Assembly (NCBI GenBank): GCA_934271255.1
Contig: CAKQQS010000001.1
Coordinates: forward strand, 1 to 64,000
Direction of reading: 5' to 3'
DNA length: 64,000 bases
Source of the DNA: an uncultured Clostridia bacterium
GTDB taxonomy: Bacteria > Bacillota > Clostridia > Christensenellales > Borkfalkiaceae
The notes below the pieces were generated by a model, which worked only from the letters and a program-made list of their open reading frames with translations, was not told the origin of the DNA and searched no databases. The first letter of the stretch is position 1. Every line of letters begins with the position of its first letter. A program made the position numbers and the translations under genes. Positions 16,861 to 25,787 of this stretch are shown here, one piece after another.

Positions 16861-18330
16861 TTATTCGCCCAAAATCTTCAAGTATTCTTGATATTTTGCA
16901 ACCCATTTATCGTGTTCGCGCGGTTGAGCGTACCATATATCTTTGCCTTTCGCTATCAAATCTCTTGCTTCGTGAAGGTCTTTGATTTCCCCGTGCGCTA
17001 TCATTTGTACGGCAACGTTGCCCGTCGCGGTCGCTTCTACCGGCCCCGCGCTGACTTCTATTCCGCACGCGTCCGCCGTCATCTGTATCAAAAGTTTCGC
17101 TTGCGTACCGCCGCCTACTACGTATAATCTGTCGTATTTTTTACCGCTTACTTTTTGCAAACAGTTTAACGTATAGAAATATTTAAGCACAAGGCTTTCG
17201 TGTATGATTCTAAGGCACTCGCCGTCCGTTTCGGGCACCGCTTGCCCCGTCCGTTTACAAAACTCTTTAACTCTCGGAATCATGTCGCCGGGTCCCTCGA
17301 ACAACGCGTCGTCTACGTCAATGTAACTGTGCGTTTCGCCCGCTTCGACAGCCATTCTTTCCATGTCGGGGAATCCTATCTTCAATCCCCTTTCGATATA
17401 TGCGTTACGGGTTTGTTGCAACAGCCATGTACCCATAATGTTCTTTAAAAACCTTATCGAACCGTTGTAGCCGATTTCGTTGGTAAGATTGAGTTCTCTT
17501 GCCGTCGGAGTTAAAATAGGCGTGTCGTTTTCTATACCCATAAGCGACCACGTGCCGCTACTTATATACACGTTGTCTTTGTCGTTGGACGGCATGCTCG
17601 CTACCGCCGAAGCCGTATCGTGCGTGCAAACGGCGATTACGGGAACTCTTTTACAACCGAGTTCTTCCGCCAGATCTTCTTTTATCAACCCGTACGTTTC
17701 GCCGCTTTTAATAGGCTCTGCGAAAATCGATTTTTTAATACCCAGAACGTCAAGCAGTTTGTCGTCTACTTTTTGCGTTTTCGCGTTTAAAAGGTTGGTC
17801 GTGGACGCGTCGGTGAGTTCAAATCTCTTCGCCCCCGTAAGCAAATACGCGAACAAGTCGGGTATAAGCAAAATCTTGTCCGTTTTGTCGTAAAGATTTT
17901 TTCTGTATTCTTTTACGTAGTATAATTGATAAAGCGTGTTTATTCTCAAAAACTGTATTCCGCAAATATCGTAAATATCGTTTTGCGATATTTTTTTGAA
18001 AACTTCTTCGGGTATGCCTTCCGTTCTTAAATCTCTGTAATGAACGGGACTTTCGATAAGGTTGCCGCAAGCGTCGATACAACCGAAATCTACCCCCCAC
18101 GTGTCTATGCCTATCGAATCGAAACCGCCCGCTTCGACGCCTTTTTTTATGCCCGTTTTTACTTCGTTCCAAAGCGCGTCGAAATCCCACGTAAACGTGC
18201 CGTTTATCATTTTGGGGCAGTTGGGGAATCTGTGTATTTCTTTAAGCGTTACGCCGTCTTTCGATATTTGCCCGAGCATTGCTCTTCCGCTGCTTGCGCC
18301 GAAGTCGAACGCTAAAACCGTTTTACTCAT
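16861..18330 (-). CDS. rhaB: rhamnulokinase
   Basis: 489-aa sugar kinase of the FGGY family that phosphorylates L-rhamnulose at carbon 1. The N-terminus VLAFDFGASSGRAMLG is the RhaB phosphate-binding motif; further family blocks are TFTWDFDALW, GIDTWGVDFGCID, CTHDTASAV, YISSGTWSLMGIE and the C-terminal ATP site YVVGGGTQAKLL. GAGGTGATAAC precedes the ATG. No rhamnose isomerase or regulator is adjacent. Its product is a substrate for the class II aldolase of the BMC locus 19 kb away, tying the two loci into one deoxysugar pathway. Confidence 0.93.
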   Translation of the reverse strand: MSKTVLAFDFGASSGRAMLGQISKDGVTLKEIHRFPNCPKMINGTFTWDFDALWNEVKTGIKKGVEAGGFDSIGIDTWGVDFGCIDACGNLIESPVHYRDLRTEGIPEEVFKKISQNDIYDICGIQFLRINTLYQLYYVKEYRKNLYDKTDKILLIPDLFAYLLTGAKRFELTDASTTNLLNAKTQKVDDKLLDVLGIKKSIFAEPIKSGETYGLIKEDLAEELGCKRVPVIAVCTHDTASAVASMPSNDKDNVYISSGTWSLMGIENDTPILTPTARELNLTNEIGYNGSIRFLKNIMGTWLLQQTRNAYIERGLKIGFPDMERMAVEAGETHSYIDVDDALFEGPGDMIPRVKEFCKRTGQAVPETDGECLRIIHESLVLKYFYTLNCLQKVSGKKYDRLYVVGGGTQAKLLIQMTADACGIEVSAGPVEATATGNVAVQMIAHGEIKDLHEARDLIAKGKDIWYAQPREHDKWVAKYQEYLKILGE

Positions 18331-18377
18331 GTTATCACCTCGTTGTTTAATACGCTTTGCGTATTTTTACTATTTAT

Positions 18378-18406
18378 ATTATACAATCTTTTTTAACTTT
18401 TGTCTA
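18378..18406 (-). promoter_or_regulatory. promoter of rhaB
   Basis: Minus strand TAGACA (18406-18401), 17 bp, TATAAT (18383-18378), about 48 bp upstream of the rhaB start. Confidence 0.65.
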
Positions 18407-18423
18407 TACCTGACCTATAAAAA

Positions 18424-18452
18424 TTGACAAAATTATTTCGCTGTGTTAAAAT
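18424..18452 (+). promoter_or_regulatory. promoter of the pyrophosphatase gene
   Basis: Plus strand TTGACA (18424-18429), 17 bp, TAAAAT (18447-18452). It is back to back with the rhaB promoter and gives a leader of about 100 nt. Confidence 0.75.
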
Positions 18453-18487
18453 ATTTTTATAAATCTCAATCGCTTCGGCGCGTTTTT

Positions 18488-18553
18488 CGCAGACCGTTTA
18501 TAAAAGACGGAAAAAAGTACGGTTTTCCCGCCGTCTGCGGCAAAACGGCCGCA
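18488..18553 (+). other. leader with two mutually exclusive hairpins before ppa
   Basis: In the ppa leader CGCAGAC (18488-18494) can pair with GTCTGCG (18533-18539). Alternatively TGCGGC (18536-18541) pairs with GCCGCA (18548-18553), which ends 2 nt before the ribosome site. The two stems share TGCG, so only one can form at a time. It does not match a riboswitch class I know. Confidence 0.4.
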
Positions 18554-18563
18554 TAGGAGTATT

Positions 18564-19109
18564 ATGAATATTTGGCACGATATCGACGAAAAAAGAATCT
18601 CGAAAAACGATTTCATCGCTGTTGTCGAGATACCGAAAGGCTCTAAACAAAAATACGAAATGGACAAGGAAACGGGACTTCTTATCCTTGACAGAATACT
18701 CTACACGGCAACCCACTACCCCGCTAACTACGGGTTTATTCCGAGAACTTACGCCGAAGACGGCGACCCGTTGGACGTACTCGTACTTTGCTCGGAAAGT
18801 CTTGCCCCCATGAGTTTGGTACGTTGCTACCCCATAGGCGTTATAACGATGACGGACGGCGGTATCAGGGACGAAAAAATTATAGCGATACCCTTTAAAG
18901 ACCCTATGTACAACTGTTATCGCGATATATCGGCGTTACCTAAACATATCGCCGAAGAAATGGAACATTTTTTCCAGGTCTATAAACAGTTGGAACACAA
19001 CAAAATTACTGACATCAACGAGACGGGCGACAGCGAAACGGCCGCAAGAATAATCGAAAAGTCAATCGACCGTTACAACCGCCACAAAGACGAACTTTTA
19101 CATAAATAA
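18564..19109 (+). CDS. ppa: inorganic pyrophosphatase (family I)
   Basis: 181-aa soluble enzyme that hydrolyses pyrophosphate. Family I active-site residues are seen: EIPKGSKQKYEMDKETG, HYPANYGFIPRTYAEDGDPLDVLVL (the D-x-D-P-x-D metal site), and the later KDPMYN segment. AGGAG lies 6 nt before the ATG. It is transcribed divergently from rhaB and ends at a strong terminator. Confidence 0.96.
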   Translation: MNIWHDIDEKRISKNDFIAVVEIPKGSKQKYEMDKETGLLILDRILYTATHYPANYGFIPRTYAEDGDPLDVLVLCSESLAPMSLVRCYPIGVITMTDGGIRDEKIIAIPFKDPMYNCYRDISALPKHIAEEMEHFFQVYKQLEHNKITDINETGDSETAARIIEKSIDRYNRHKDELLHK

Positions 19110-19149
19110 CTAATACGATATTTTTAATCTATACCACGATAATAACGTA

Positions 19150-19184
19150 CCGCCCGACGGAAATCTTTCCGTCGGGCGGTTTTA
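19150..19184 (+). terminator. terminator of ppa
   Basis: 14-bp perfect stem (CCGCCCGACGGAAA with its complement, 19150-19179) with a 2-nt loop, then TTTTAT. Confidence 0.9.
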
Positions 19185-19203
19185 TATTATTGTTACTTTT
19201 TCG

Positions 19204-20487
19204 TTATTTTTTTATAACGGTCATGCCGTCAAGGTAGGGACGAAGTACTTCGGGAATCGTTACCGAGCCGTCTGCGTTTTGCATTTGCTCGACCAACGCG
19301 GGAATAATTCTGCTCGTTGCAAGTCCGCTGCCGTTGAGCGTATGAACGAAGCCCGTTTTACCCGTTTTGACGTCGCGGTATCTCGTGTTGTTTCTTCTCG
19401 CCTGATAATCGTTTGCGTTGGAAACGGAACTTACTTCTTTATATATACCCATAGACGGTATCCATATTTCGATGTCGTACGTTCTCGCCATAGAAGCCGA
19501 GCAGTCGCCTGCCGCAAGTTTGCTGATTCTGTAATGAAGCCCTAACTTCTCGACTAAACTCGCCGCTTTGCCGACAAGTTCTTCAAACGCTTCCATACTG
19601 TGTTCGGGGTGCGCGTATTGTACCATTTCTACTTTATTGAACTGGTGTCCTCTGATCATGCCCCTTTCTTCCGCTCTGTACGAACCCGCTTCTTTACGAT
19701 AACACGGCGTGTACGCGAAAAACTTTTTGGGAAGTTCCGCTTCGTCTAAAATCTCGCCCGAATACATATTTACGAGCGCGGTTTCGGCTGTCGGTAACAT
19801 AAAGCGGTTTTTCGTTCTGTCTTCGTCTACGTCAAGCCAGTAAACCTCGTCGCTGAACTTGGGGAACTGACCTGCGCCGAATCCGCAGTTGTACCCTAAC
19901 TGATGAGGCGGTAAAATAAACTCGTAACCGTCTTTTATATGTTCGGAAATAAAGAAATTGAGCAAAGCCCATTCGAGCCTTGCGCCCATACCCCTGTAAA
20001 GCCAGAAGCCTTGTCCCGAAAGTTTAACGCCGCGCGTATAGTCTATAAGCCCCAAATCCGTGCAAATGTCGACGTGGTTCTTCGGCATAAAGTCGAAAAC
20101 GGGTTTTTCGCCGAAAACTTTAATTACCTTATTGTTTTCCTTTTCGCCCGCAAGCAGGTCGTCGTCGGGCATATTAGGAAGTTTTGCAAGGAAATCAAAC
20201 ACCTTTTTAGAAAGTTCGTCGATTTTTTTGTCCCCTTCCGCAATCTCCGCGCCGAGCGTTCTCATTTCGGCAAAAATGCCGTCGACCGCTTTGCCTTCTT
20301 TTTTAAGTTGCGGTATGCTAGCCGATACTCTGTTTCTTTCCGCTTTGAGTTTTTCTATTTCGGACATTACCGCTTTTCTTTCCTTTTCCCAAGCAAGCAT
20401 TTCGGTAAAGTCTACTATGCAACCTTTTTTAGCAAGTCTGTCGGATACCGCCTTCGGGTTTTCCGTAATCAATTTAACGTCTAACAT
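19204..20487 (-). CDS. serS: seryl-tRNA synthetase
   Basis: 427-aa class II synthetase. An N-terminal antiparallel coiled coil (residues 30-105) that grips tRNA-Ser precedes the catalytic core with motif 1 (LEWALLNFFISEH), motif 2 (CYRKEAGSYRAEERGMIRGHQFNKVEMV) and motif 3 (NGSGLATSRIIPALVEQ). Length is normal. It is convergent with ppa and divergent from cysS. No T-box was found upstream. Confidence 0.97.
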   Translation of the reverse strand: MLDVKLITENPKAVSDRLAKKGCIVDFTEMLAWEKERKAVMSEIEKLKAERNRVSASIPQLKKEGKAVDGIFAEMRTLGAEIAEGDKKIDELSKKVFDFLAKLPNMPDDDLLAGEKENNKVIKVFGEKPVFDFMPKNHVDICTDLGLIDYTRGVKLSGQGFWLYRGMGARLEWALLNFFISEHIKDGYEFILPPHQLGYNCGFGAGQFPKFSDEVYWLDVDEDRTKNRFMLPTAETALVNMYSGEILDEAELPKKFFAYTPCYRKEAGSYRAEERGMIRGHQFNKVEMVQYAHPEHSMEAFEELVGKAASLVEKLGLHYRISKLAAGDCSASMARTYDIEIWIPSMGIYKEVSSVSNANDYQARRNNTRYRDVKTGKTGFVHTLNGSGLATSRIIPALVEQMQNADGSVTIPEVLRPYLDGMTVIKK

Positions 20488-20587
20488 TTTATCTTTTCTC
20501 CATATCGATTTCTAATATTTTATCACTTGTAACGTTTTTTTACAAGTGTTTGACTCTAATTCGTGATTTTATTTTTAATTACTTGCT

Positions 20588-20625
20588 TTTTTAACTTGCT
20601 AGTGGTATTATTATTAAGTTAAAAA
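20588..20625. repeat. 10-bp perfect inverted repeat between serS and cysS
   Basis: TTTTTAACTT (20588-20597) and AAGTTAAAAA (20616-20625) flank 18 nt. It lies in the leader side of cysS, 37 bp before its start. It could be an operator or an RNA hairpin. The 168-bp gap also holds a possible plus-strand promoter (TTGACT at 20550, TTTAAT at 20574). Confidence 0.45.
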
Positions 20626-20661
20626 CCATATCGTCGACAACAATTTCAATTTAAGGTGTTT

Positions 20662-22053
20662 ATGAAGATTTATAATACTTTATCAAGGACAAAAGAAGAG
20701 TTCGTTCCGATAAACGGCAATAAAGTGAACATGTACGCTTGCGGTATCACCGTGTCGGGCGAAGCGCATATAGGACACGCTTACCAAGCGCTTATTTACG
20801 ACATAATCCGCAAATATCTGGTTAAAAAAGGTTACGACGTAACGTATGCGAGAAATTATACGGACGTCGACGATAAAATTATAGCCAAATCCAACGAAAC
20901 GGGTATCCCCGCCGATATATACGCGGCGGATATGATTAAAAAAATCGACGCCGAAATGCGCAGGTTTCAGGTGGACGACCCCGACCTTTGGCTTAAAGCG
21001 ACGGACAATATACAAAACATTATCGATTTCGTCGAACAACTTATACGAAAAGGACACGCTTACCCGACTCGAAGCGGGGACGTTTATTTCGACGTGGAAA
21101 GTTTCCCCGCGTACGGCAGACTCTCCAACCGCAATCTTAAAGACGAACTCGAAAGCGTAAGAATAGAAAACAACGACAACAAGAAAAATCCGCTTGACTT
21201 CGCGCTATGGAAGTCGGCTAAACCTAACGAAATATGTTGGGATTCGCCGTGGGGCAAAGGTCGCCCCGGTTGGCATATAGAATGCTCGGCGATGAACAAA
21301 TGCGCGTTCGGGGATTGCATAGATATTCACGGCGGCGGCAGGGATTTGATATTCCCCCACCACGAAAACGAAATAGCGCAGTCGGAAGCGTTGACGGGTA
21401 AAAGATTCGTCAAATACTGGATTCACAACGGACTTATAAAAGTCAACGGACAGAAAATGAGCAAGTCGCTCGGCAATTCGTTGCTTTTGTCCGATTTACT
21501 CGACGAGTATTCGCCCGAAACGATTAAGTTTGCTTTACTCCAAACGAATTATCGCGGGGACATAAACGTAACGGACAACCTTTTCCCCGAAGCGGACAAG
21601 CATTTGTACGATTTTTACAAAGTCGTTGCGGAAGTAGAAAATCTCGGCGTTGCGGAACAGTCGGAAAATCCCGAAATAGGCAAAATCTTCGATAACGCGA
21701 TGGACGACGATTTCAATACAGCCCTTGCCTTATCCGAGTTGTTTGCGATATTCAAAAAAATCAAAGCCGAAATGTCGACGAATAAAGTTCAGGCGGTTAA
21801 AGACGTAAACGGCGTAAGAAACGCTTATTCGTTGCTCGGACTTTTCAAGTCAGACGCAAAGTCCTTTTTAGATTATTACGAAAAGAAAAACGCAACCGCC
21901 GTTCCCGACGAAGTCGTGGCTCTTGCGGAACAAAGAAAAGTCGCAAGACAAAACAAAGACTGGGCTAAGTCGGACGAGTTGAGAGATAAAATCGCCGCTT
22001 TGGGATTCATAGTTAAAGACGGCAAAGACGGATATACCATAGAGAAAAAATAA
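20662..22053 (+). CDS. cysS: cysteinyl-tRNA synthetase
   Basis: 463-aa class I synthetase. Motifs: CGITVSGEAHIGHA (HIGH; zinc Cys in MYACGITV), WHIECSAM, DIHGGGRDLIFPHHENEIAQ (zinc ligands), and KMSKSLGNS. The ATG at 20662 (MKIYNTLSRTK) is preceded by AAGG; the GTG two codons earlier overlaps that site and is less likely. It is 14 bp upstream of alaS, forming a two-gene synthetase operon. Confidence 0.97.
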   Translation: MKIYNTLSRTKEEFVPINGNKVNMYACGITVSGEAHIGHAYQALIYDIIRKYLVKKGYDVTYARNYTDVDDKIIAKSNETGIPADIYAADMIKKIDAEMRRFQVDDPDLWLKATDNIQNIIDFVEQLIRKGHAYPTRSGDVYFDVESFPAYGRLSNRNLKDELESVRIENNDNKKNPLDFALWKSAKPNEICWDSPWGKGRPGWHIECSAMNKCAFGDCIDIHGGGRDLIFPHHENEIAQSEALTGKRFVKYWIHNGLIKVNGQKMSKSLGNSLLLSDLLDEYSPETIKFALLQTNYRGDINVTDNLFPEADKHLYDFYKVVAEVENLGVAEQSENPEIGKIFDNAMDDDFNTALALSELFAIFKKIKAEMSTNKVQAVKDVNGVRNAYSLLGLFKSDAKSFLDYYEKKNATAVPDEVVALAEQRKVARQNKDWAKSDELRDKIAALGFIVKDGKDGYTIEKK

Positions 22054-22067
22054 AACACGGAGTTATT

Positions 22068-23897
22068 ATGAACAAACTTACTTCAAACGAATTGAGAGAC
22101 AGTTATATTAAGTTTTACGAAGACAGAGATCACCTTAACATAGGCGCGGTATCTCTGATAGGCGACGGCACGACGGGCGTTATGTTTAACGTTGCGGGTA
22201 TGCAACCCCTTATGCCCTATTTGCTCGGCAAACCGCACCCGTCCGGAAGAAAAAGACTTTGCAACGTTCAAGGGTGCGTAAGAACGGTTGATATAGATTC
22301 CGTAGGCGACGCTACGCATTTCACTTTTTTTGAAATGATGGGCAACTGGTCGCTCGGCGATTATTTCAAAAAAGAAAAAACCGCCTGGACGTTTGAATTG
22401 CTGACGAACGTATTCGGTTTTGACAAAGATTTGATTTGTTCTACCGTTTTTGAAGGCAACGAAAACATTAAACGGGACGAAGAAACAGCCGATTTATTAA
22501 AAGGTTTGGGCATAAAACCCGAAAACATTTTTTATCTGCCCAAGTCGGACAACTGGTGGGAGCTCGAAGGCACGGTCGGTACCCCTTGCGGCCCCGACAA
22601 CGAATGGTTTTACCCCCGTTCCGAAGGGAAAGATTCAAGCGATTTCTTAACGAGCAAACGCTACGTCGAAATAGGTAACGACGTTTATATGCAATACAAA
22701 AAATTACCCGACGGAAAGTACGAAGAACTCGAAAAGAAAAACGTCGATACGGGATTCGGTCTCGACAGACTTCTCGTGTTTTTAAACGGGCTTGACGACG
22801 GTTACAAAACGGATTTGTTTATCGATTCGATACACGCGCTCGAAAAACTTTCAAACAAATCTTACGAAAACGACGAAACGGCAAGAAAGGCGATGAGAAT
22901 AGTTGCCGACCATACGAGAACTTCCGTTATGCTTATAGGCGACGTGAACGGTATTCTTCCGTCCAACACGGGCGCGGGATATATTTTGAGAAGACTTCTC
23001 CGCCGCGCCGTAAGGTACTGCAAAAATCTCGAAGTGGACGCTTCGACGGCGATGCAGACTATCGCTAAGATTTTTATCGAAAAGGTTTACTACAAGGCGT
23101 ACCCCGATCTTGTAACGAAAGAAAACTATATTCTCGACGAAATCGCGAAAGAAATACGCAAGTTCGAATCGGCGTTGTCGGGCGGACTTAAAGAGTTTGA
23201 AAAGTGCGTTACGGGAATTATCCGCAAAAACGAGTTTATGGCTAAATCCAACCCCGACTACGTACCCGAAACGACGATTAACGGCAAACAAGCGTTCAGA
23301 CTTTACGATACTTACGGATTCCCGCTCGAACTCACCGTCGAACTTGCCAAAGAAAAAGGACTCGGCGTTGACGTAAACGGGTTTGACGAAGCGTTTAAAA
23401 TCCACCAGGAAATAAGCAAAGCGCAAGCGACTTCCGCAAAAGGCGGCCTTACCGAAAGAAGCGAAATCACAACGAAATACCACACCGCGACGCACGTTAT
23501 GCTTGCGGGACTCAGAAAAATGTTCGGCGAATCGGTTATGCAAAAAGGTTCCAACATCAACGAAGAACGTATGCGTTTCGACTTTAATCTCGACCATAAA
23601 ATGACGGATGACGAACTTAAAACGCTTGAAGATTTCGTAAACGACGTTATTAAAAAAGCGATACCCGTAGTAAGAAAAGAACTCCCCTATAACCAAGCGA
23701 TTGCAAGCGGGGCGTACGGCGTATTCCACGCCGACAGCGACGACCAAATCGTTTCTGTTTACGTTATCGACGGCGTTGACAACCAAATCTGCGGCGGACC
23801 GCACGCGGAAAACACCAAAGATTTAGGGCATTTCAAAATACAAAAAGAAGAAAGTTGCGCTTCGGGTATCCGTAGAATCAAAGCGATTTTAGAATAA
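22068..23897 (+). CDS. alaS: alanyl-tRNA synthetase, short form
   Basis: 609-aa protein; bacterial AlaRS is usually about 870 aa. The class II catalytic core is complete (NVAGMQPL, THFTFFEMMGNWSLGDYFKKE, DTGFGLDRLLVFL, ADHTRTSVMLIGDVNGILPSN). The tRNA-recognition helices (GYILRRLLRRAVRY) are followed almost directly by the editing domain with metal motifs HTATH near residue 472 and CGGPH near 583. The beta-barrel that usually separates these parts and the C-terminal C-Ala domain are absent. CGGPH replaces the normal CGGTH. The gene has a good GGAG site and follows cysS, so it is intact rather than broken. Short AlaRS forms are known in some small-genome lineages; whether a full-length copy exists elsewhere is not visible. 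Confidence 0.9.
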   Translation: MNKLTSNELRDSYIKFYEDRDHLNIGAVSLIGDGTTGVMFNVAGMQPLMPYLLGKPHPSGRKRLCNVQGCVRTVDIDSVGDATHFTFFEMMGNWSLGDYFKKEKTAWTFELLTNVFGFDKDLICSTVFEGNENIKRDEETADLLKGLGIKPENIFYLPKSDNWWELEGTVGTPCGPDNEWFYPRSEGKDSSDFLTSKRYVEIGNDVYMQYKKLPDGKYEELEKKNVDTGFGLDRLLVFLNGLDDGYKTDLFIDSIHALEKLSNKSYENDETARKAMRIVADHTRTSVMLIGDVNGILPSNTGAGYILRRLLRRAVRYCKNLEVDASTAMQTIAKIFIEKVYYKAYPDLVTKENYILDEIAKEIRKFESALSGGLKEFEKCVTGIIRKNEFMAKSNPDYVPETTINGKQAFRLYDTYGFPLELTVELAKEKGLGVDVNGFDEAFKIHQEISKAQATSAKGGLTERSEITTKYHTATHVMLAGLRKMFGESVMQKGSNINEERMRFDFNLDHKMTDDELKTLEDFVNDVIKKAIPVVRKELPYNQAIASGAYGVFHADSDDQIVSVYVIDGVDNQICGGPHAENTKDLGHFKIQKEESCASGIRRIKAILE

Positions 23898-23913
23898 TTT
23901 TTAACAATTTTTA

Positions 23914-23946
23914 AGGGTTATGCAAAACTGCATAACCCCTTTTTGT
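23914..23946 (+). terminator. terminator of cysS-alaS
   Basis: GGGTTATGCA/TGCATAACCC stem with AAAC loop, followed by CTTTTTG, 17 nt after the alaS stop. Confidence 0.9.
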
Positions 23947-24026
23947 TTTTTGTAACCTCGGTTTCGGTCGACCTTTACAACCCGCGCCGTAAAACGCCGA
24001 CCTTTTTAACTCGGTGAGCAATCGAC

Positions 24027-25079
24027 TTACTTTCCGCGAATTATCTTGGCGACTTTTTCGTAGTCGTACAACGCCGTAGAGTCTTGTTCCGTACCGTCCA
24101 GCAAAGCGTTTTTAAACTCCGCTTTATGGTTGTAAAATACGTCGTCGAATTGTTCGGGCAAGGTCGTTTCTTCGCTCAGTAAATCGTATTTTTGTTCACC
24201 CGATATTTTGTAACGCGGAAGTCTTAAACATTTTTTACCGTTCTCGGTCAGGACTTGCAATCTTTTGCCGTTCATCGCGTGAACGCCGAAACCCAGATTA
24301 GGAAAACACCCGTAAGACAAATCTTCATACGATTTCGGGAACGCTTCTATCATTTCGCCTACATAGTCGAACATGTTTTTCAGAGCCGTCTGGTTGTTCG
24401 ATTCCCGCGTTTCAAAGGTATAGAAAGTCGGCGCGGTGTTAACGTCGTTAAAAATCAGTTCGTATCTGTTAAAGAAATACACGTTTTTGTTAACTCTATC
24501 GCCCGTCGTAAGGTTTTGTTTTATTACCGCTTTTTTCATTTCGGCGCACAAAACCAACCTGTACCCGTCTTTTTCGTATTTGACGTCTTCGAGTTTGGTT
24601 ACGGTATCGTACATTATCACGTCGGCGTTATCATTCGCAAGTTTTTGATAACAATAATAATATTTGCCGTCGATTACGTTTGTTTTATCGTACGCCGTGA
24701 AATGATAATTCATATCGTCGCTTGCATGCGTATTTTCGTAATCTTTCAGCCAACTTTCGTATTCGGCTATACTTTCGGTTTTCAAGTACGCAAGATAGTA
24801 TTTGCCGTCGCTTTCCTTATAATCGGTAAGATAAGCGTAATATTCCCTTTCGGTCGGCGCGTCTTGTCCGTACTTCGGTTCGGTTTTATAACCGTCCCAA
24901 ATATGAGTATAAAGCAAAAAGTTTCCCGGAACGTTAAGATTATAATCTAAACATATAAACTTTAAATCCTTAGCCGTTGCAGGTTCGGTCAAATCTCCTT
25001 CGTTCGCGATTAAATCGCAACCCGCGAATAAGCCGCATAAAATCACCGAACTCAATAACAATAAAAATAATTTTTTCAT
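24027..25079 (-). CDS. exported lipoprotein of unknown function
   Basis: 350-aa protein with a lipoprotein signal peptide: MKKLFLLLLSSVILCGLFAGC, lipobox LFAGC with Cys21. The mature part is hydrophilic, rich in Tyr, Asp and Lys, with repeated beta-type stretches (EYYAYLTDYKESDGKYYLAYLKTES, DGKYYYCYQKLAND). I do not recognise the family. It would be lipid-anchored outside the membrane. It has no obvious operon partner: a terminator separates it from the membrane protein gene upstream. Confidence 0.75.
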   Translation of the reverse strand: MKKLFLLLLSSVILCGLFAGCDLIANEGDLTEPATAKDLKFICLDYNLNVPGNFLLYTHIWDGYKTEPKYGQDAPTEREYYAYLTDYKESDGKYYLAYLKTESIAEYESWLKDYENTHASDDMNYHFTAYDKTNVIDGKYYYCYQKLANDNADVIMYDTVTKLEDVKYEKDGYRLVLCAEMKKAVIKQNLTTGDRVNKNVYFFNRYELIFNDVNTAPTFYTFETRESNNQTALKNMFDYVGEMIEAFPKSYEDLSYGCFPNLGFGVHAMNGKRLQVLTENGKKCLRLPRYKISGEQKYDLLSEETTLPEQFDDVFYNHKAEFKNALLDGTEQDSTALYDYEKVAKIIRGK

Positions 25080-25097
25080 ACTTTTCCCCTTATCTAA

Positions 25098-25137
25098 TAC
25101 AAAAAGACTCCTTTAAGTGTTCGCCTAAAAGAGTCTT
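25098..25137 (-). terminator. terminator of the membrane protein gene
   Basis: Minus-strand AAGACTC (25137-25131 side) pairs with GAGTCTT (25110-25104 side), with a partial inner TTT/AAA extension, followed by TTTTTG. It lies 72 bp after the stop at 25209. Confidence 0.7.
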
Positions 25138-25208
25138 GACGCTACGCTATAACGCATTCTTAGGTAAATCTCAATCGGGTATTTATCAAGAACGTTTTTT
25201 TCGTTTAA

Positions 25209-25727
25209 TTAAAAGGGTAAGTAAGATTTGAGCGAGAATATCGCGCAGGTAAGGAGCATTACGACAACAACCGCCAAAACGATTGCGCTTGCTATGGTGA
25301 GCCATCTGCCCGTACGTTTTTCTTTGTAGTCCCGAGCCATTGCCGTCGCTTCTTCAACGCTGCTTTCTTTGGGTATTACCGCTTTGGGATCGTTTTGCGC
25401 TTGCTGTTCGTATTTTTTTGCGTCTTTTATCATTTTTTTGCCGATGTTTCTTCCCGACAAACACATTGACGAAGATATTATCGATATTGCGCCGAGCGTC
25501 CAACCGATAGGATATACTATATACACGAACAAAACGTTTTTAACGATTGCCATCAAATATTTGAATAAAAGCGATTCGTTCCCCGCGGGATTCGTTATCT
25601 TAAACAAATACAGCGACGTTATCACAAGACATATTACGCCCGTAACTAACGACAAAATAAAAGATTCAAGGCGCGTTACCTTTCTCGTAGCCGCCTTTTG
25701 CGCTACGGTATACTGCTTTTTTGCCAT
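25209..25727 (-). CDS. membrane protein of unknown function
   Basis: 172-aa protein starting MAKKQYTVAQKAATRKVTRLES. Hydrophobic helices lie near residues 22-45 (FILSLVTGVICLVITSLYLF), 56-95 (one long or two short helices ending in MCLSGRNIGKK) and 143-168 (IASAIVLAVVVVMLLTCAIFSL). A charged helix-rich loop joins them. GGGGAAATAGT precedes ATG 25727; an upstream in-frame start at 25760 lacks a site. No function recognised. Confidence 0.65.
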   Translation of the reverse strand: MAKKQYTVAQKAATRKVTRLESFILSLVTGVICLVITSLYLFKITNPAGNESLLFKYLMAIVKNVLFVYIVYPIGWTLGAISIISSSMCLSGRNIGKKMIKDAKKYEQQAQNDPKAVIPKESSVEEATAMARDYKEKRTGRWLTIASAIVLAVVVVMLLTCAIFSLKSYLPF

Positions 25728-25751
25728 ACTATTTCCCCACTGTTTTTTATT

Positions 25752-25780
25752 ATTATACAACGAAATTATGTTTTTTGCAA
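25752..25780 (-). promoter_or_regulatory. promoter of the membrane protein gene
   Basis: Minus strand TTGCAA (25780-25775), 17 bp, TATAAT (25757-25752), 25 bp before the start codon. Confidence 0.65.
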
Positions 25781-25787
25781 TACTTTT

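Noticed and set aside
20488..20661. T-box upstream of cysS or serS
   Set aside because: No AGGGTGGNACCGCG antiterminator box or specifier loop was found; likewise for trpS.
22851..23804. 317-codon minus-strand ORF inside alaS
   Set aside because: Shadow of alaS with a composition unlike real proteins (Arg, Phe, Val-rich) and no start signals.
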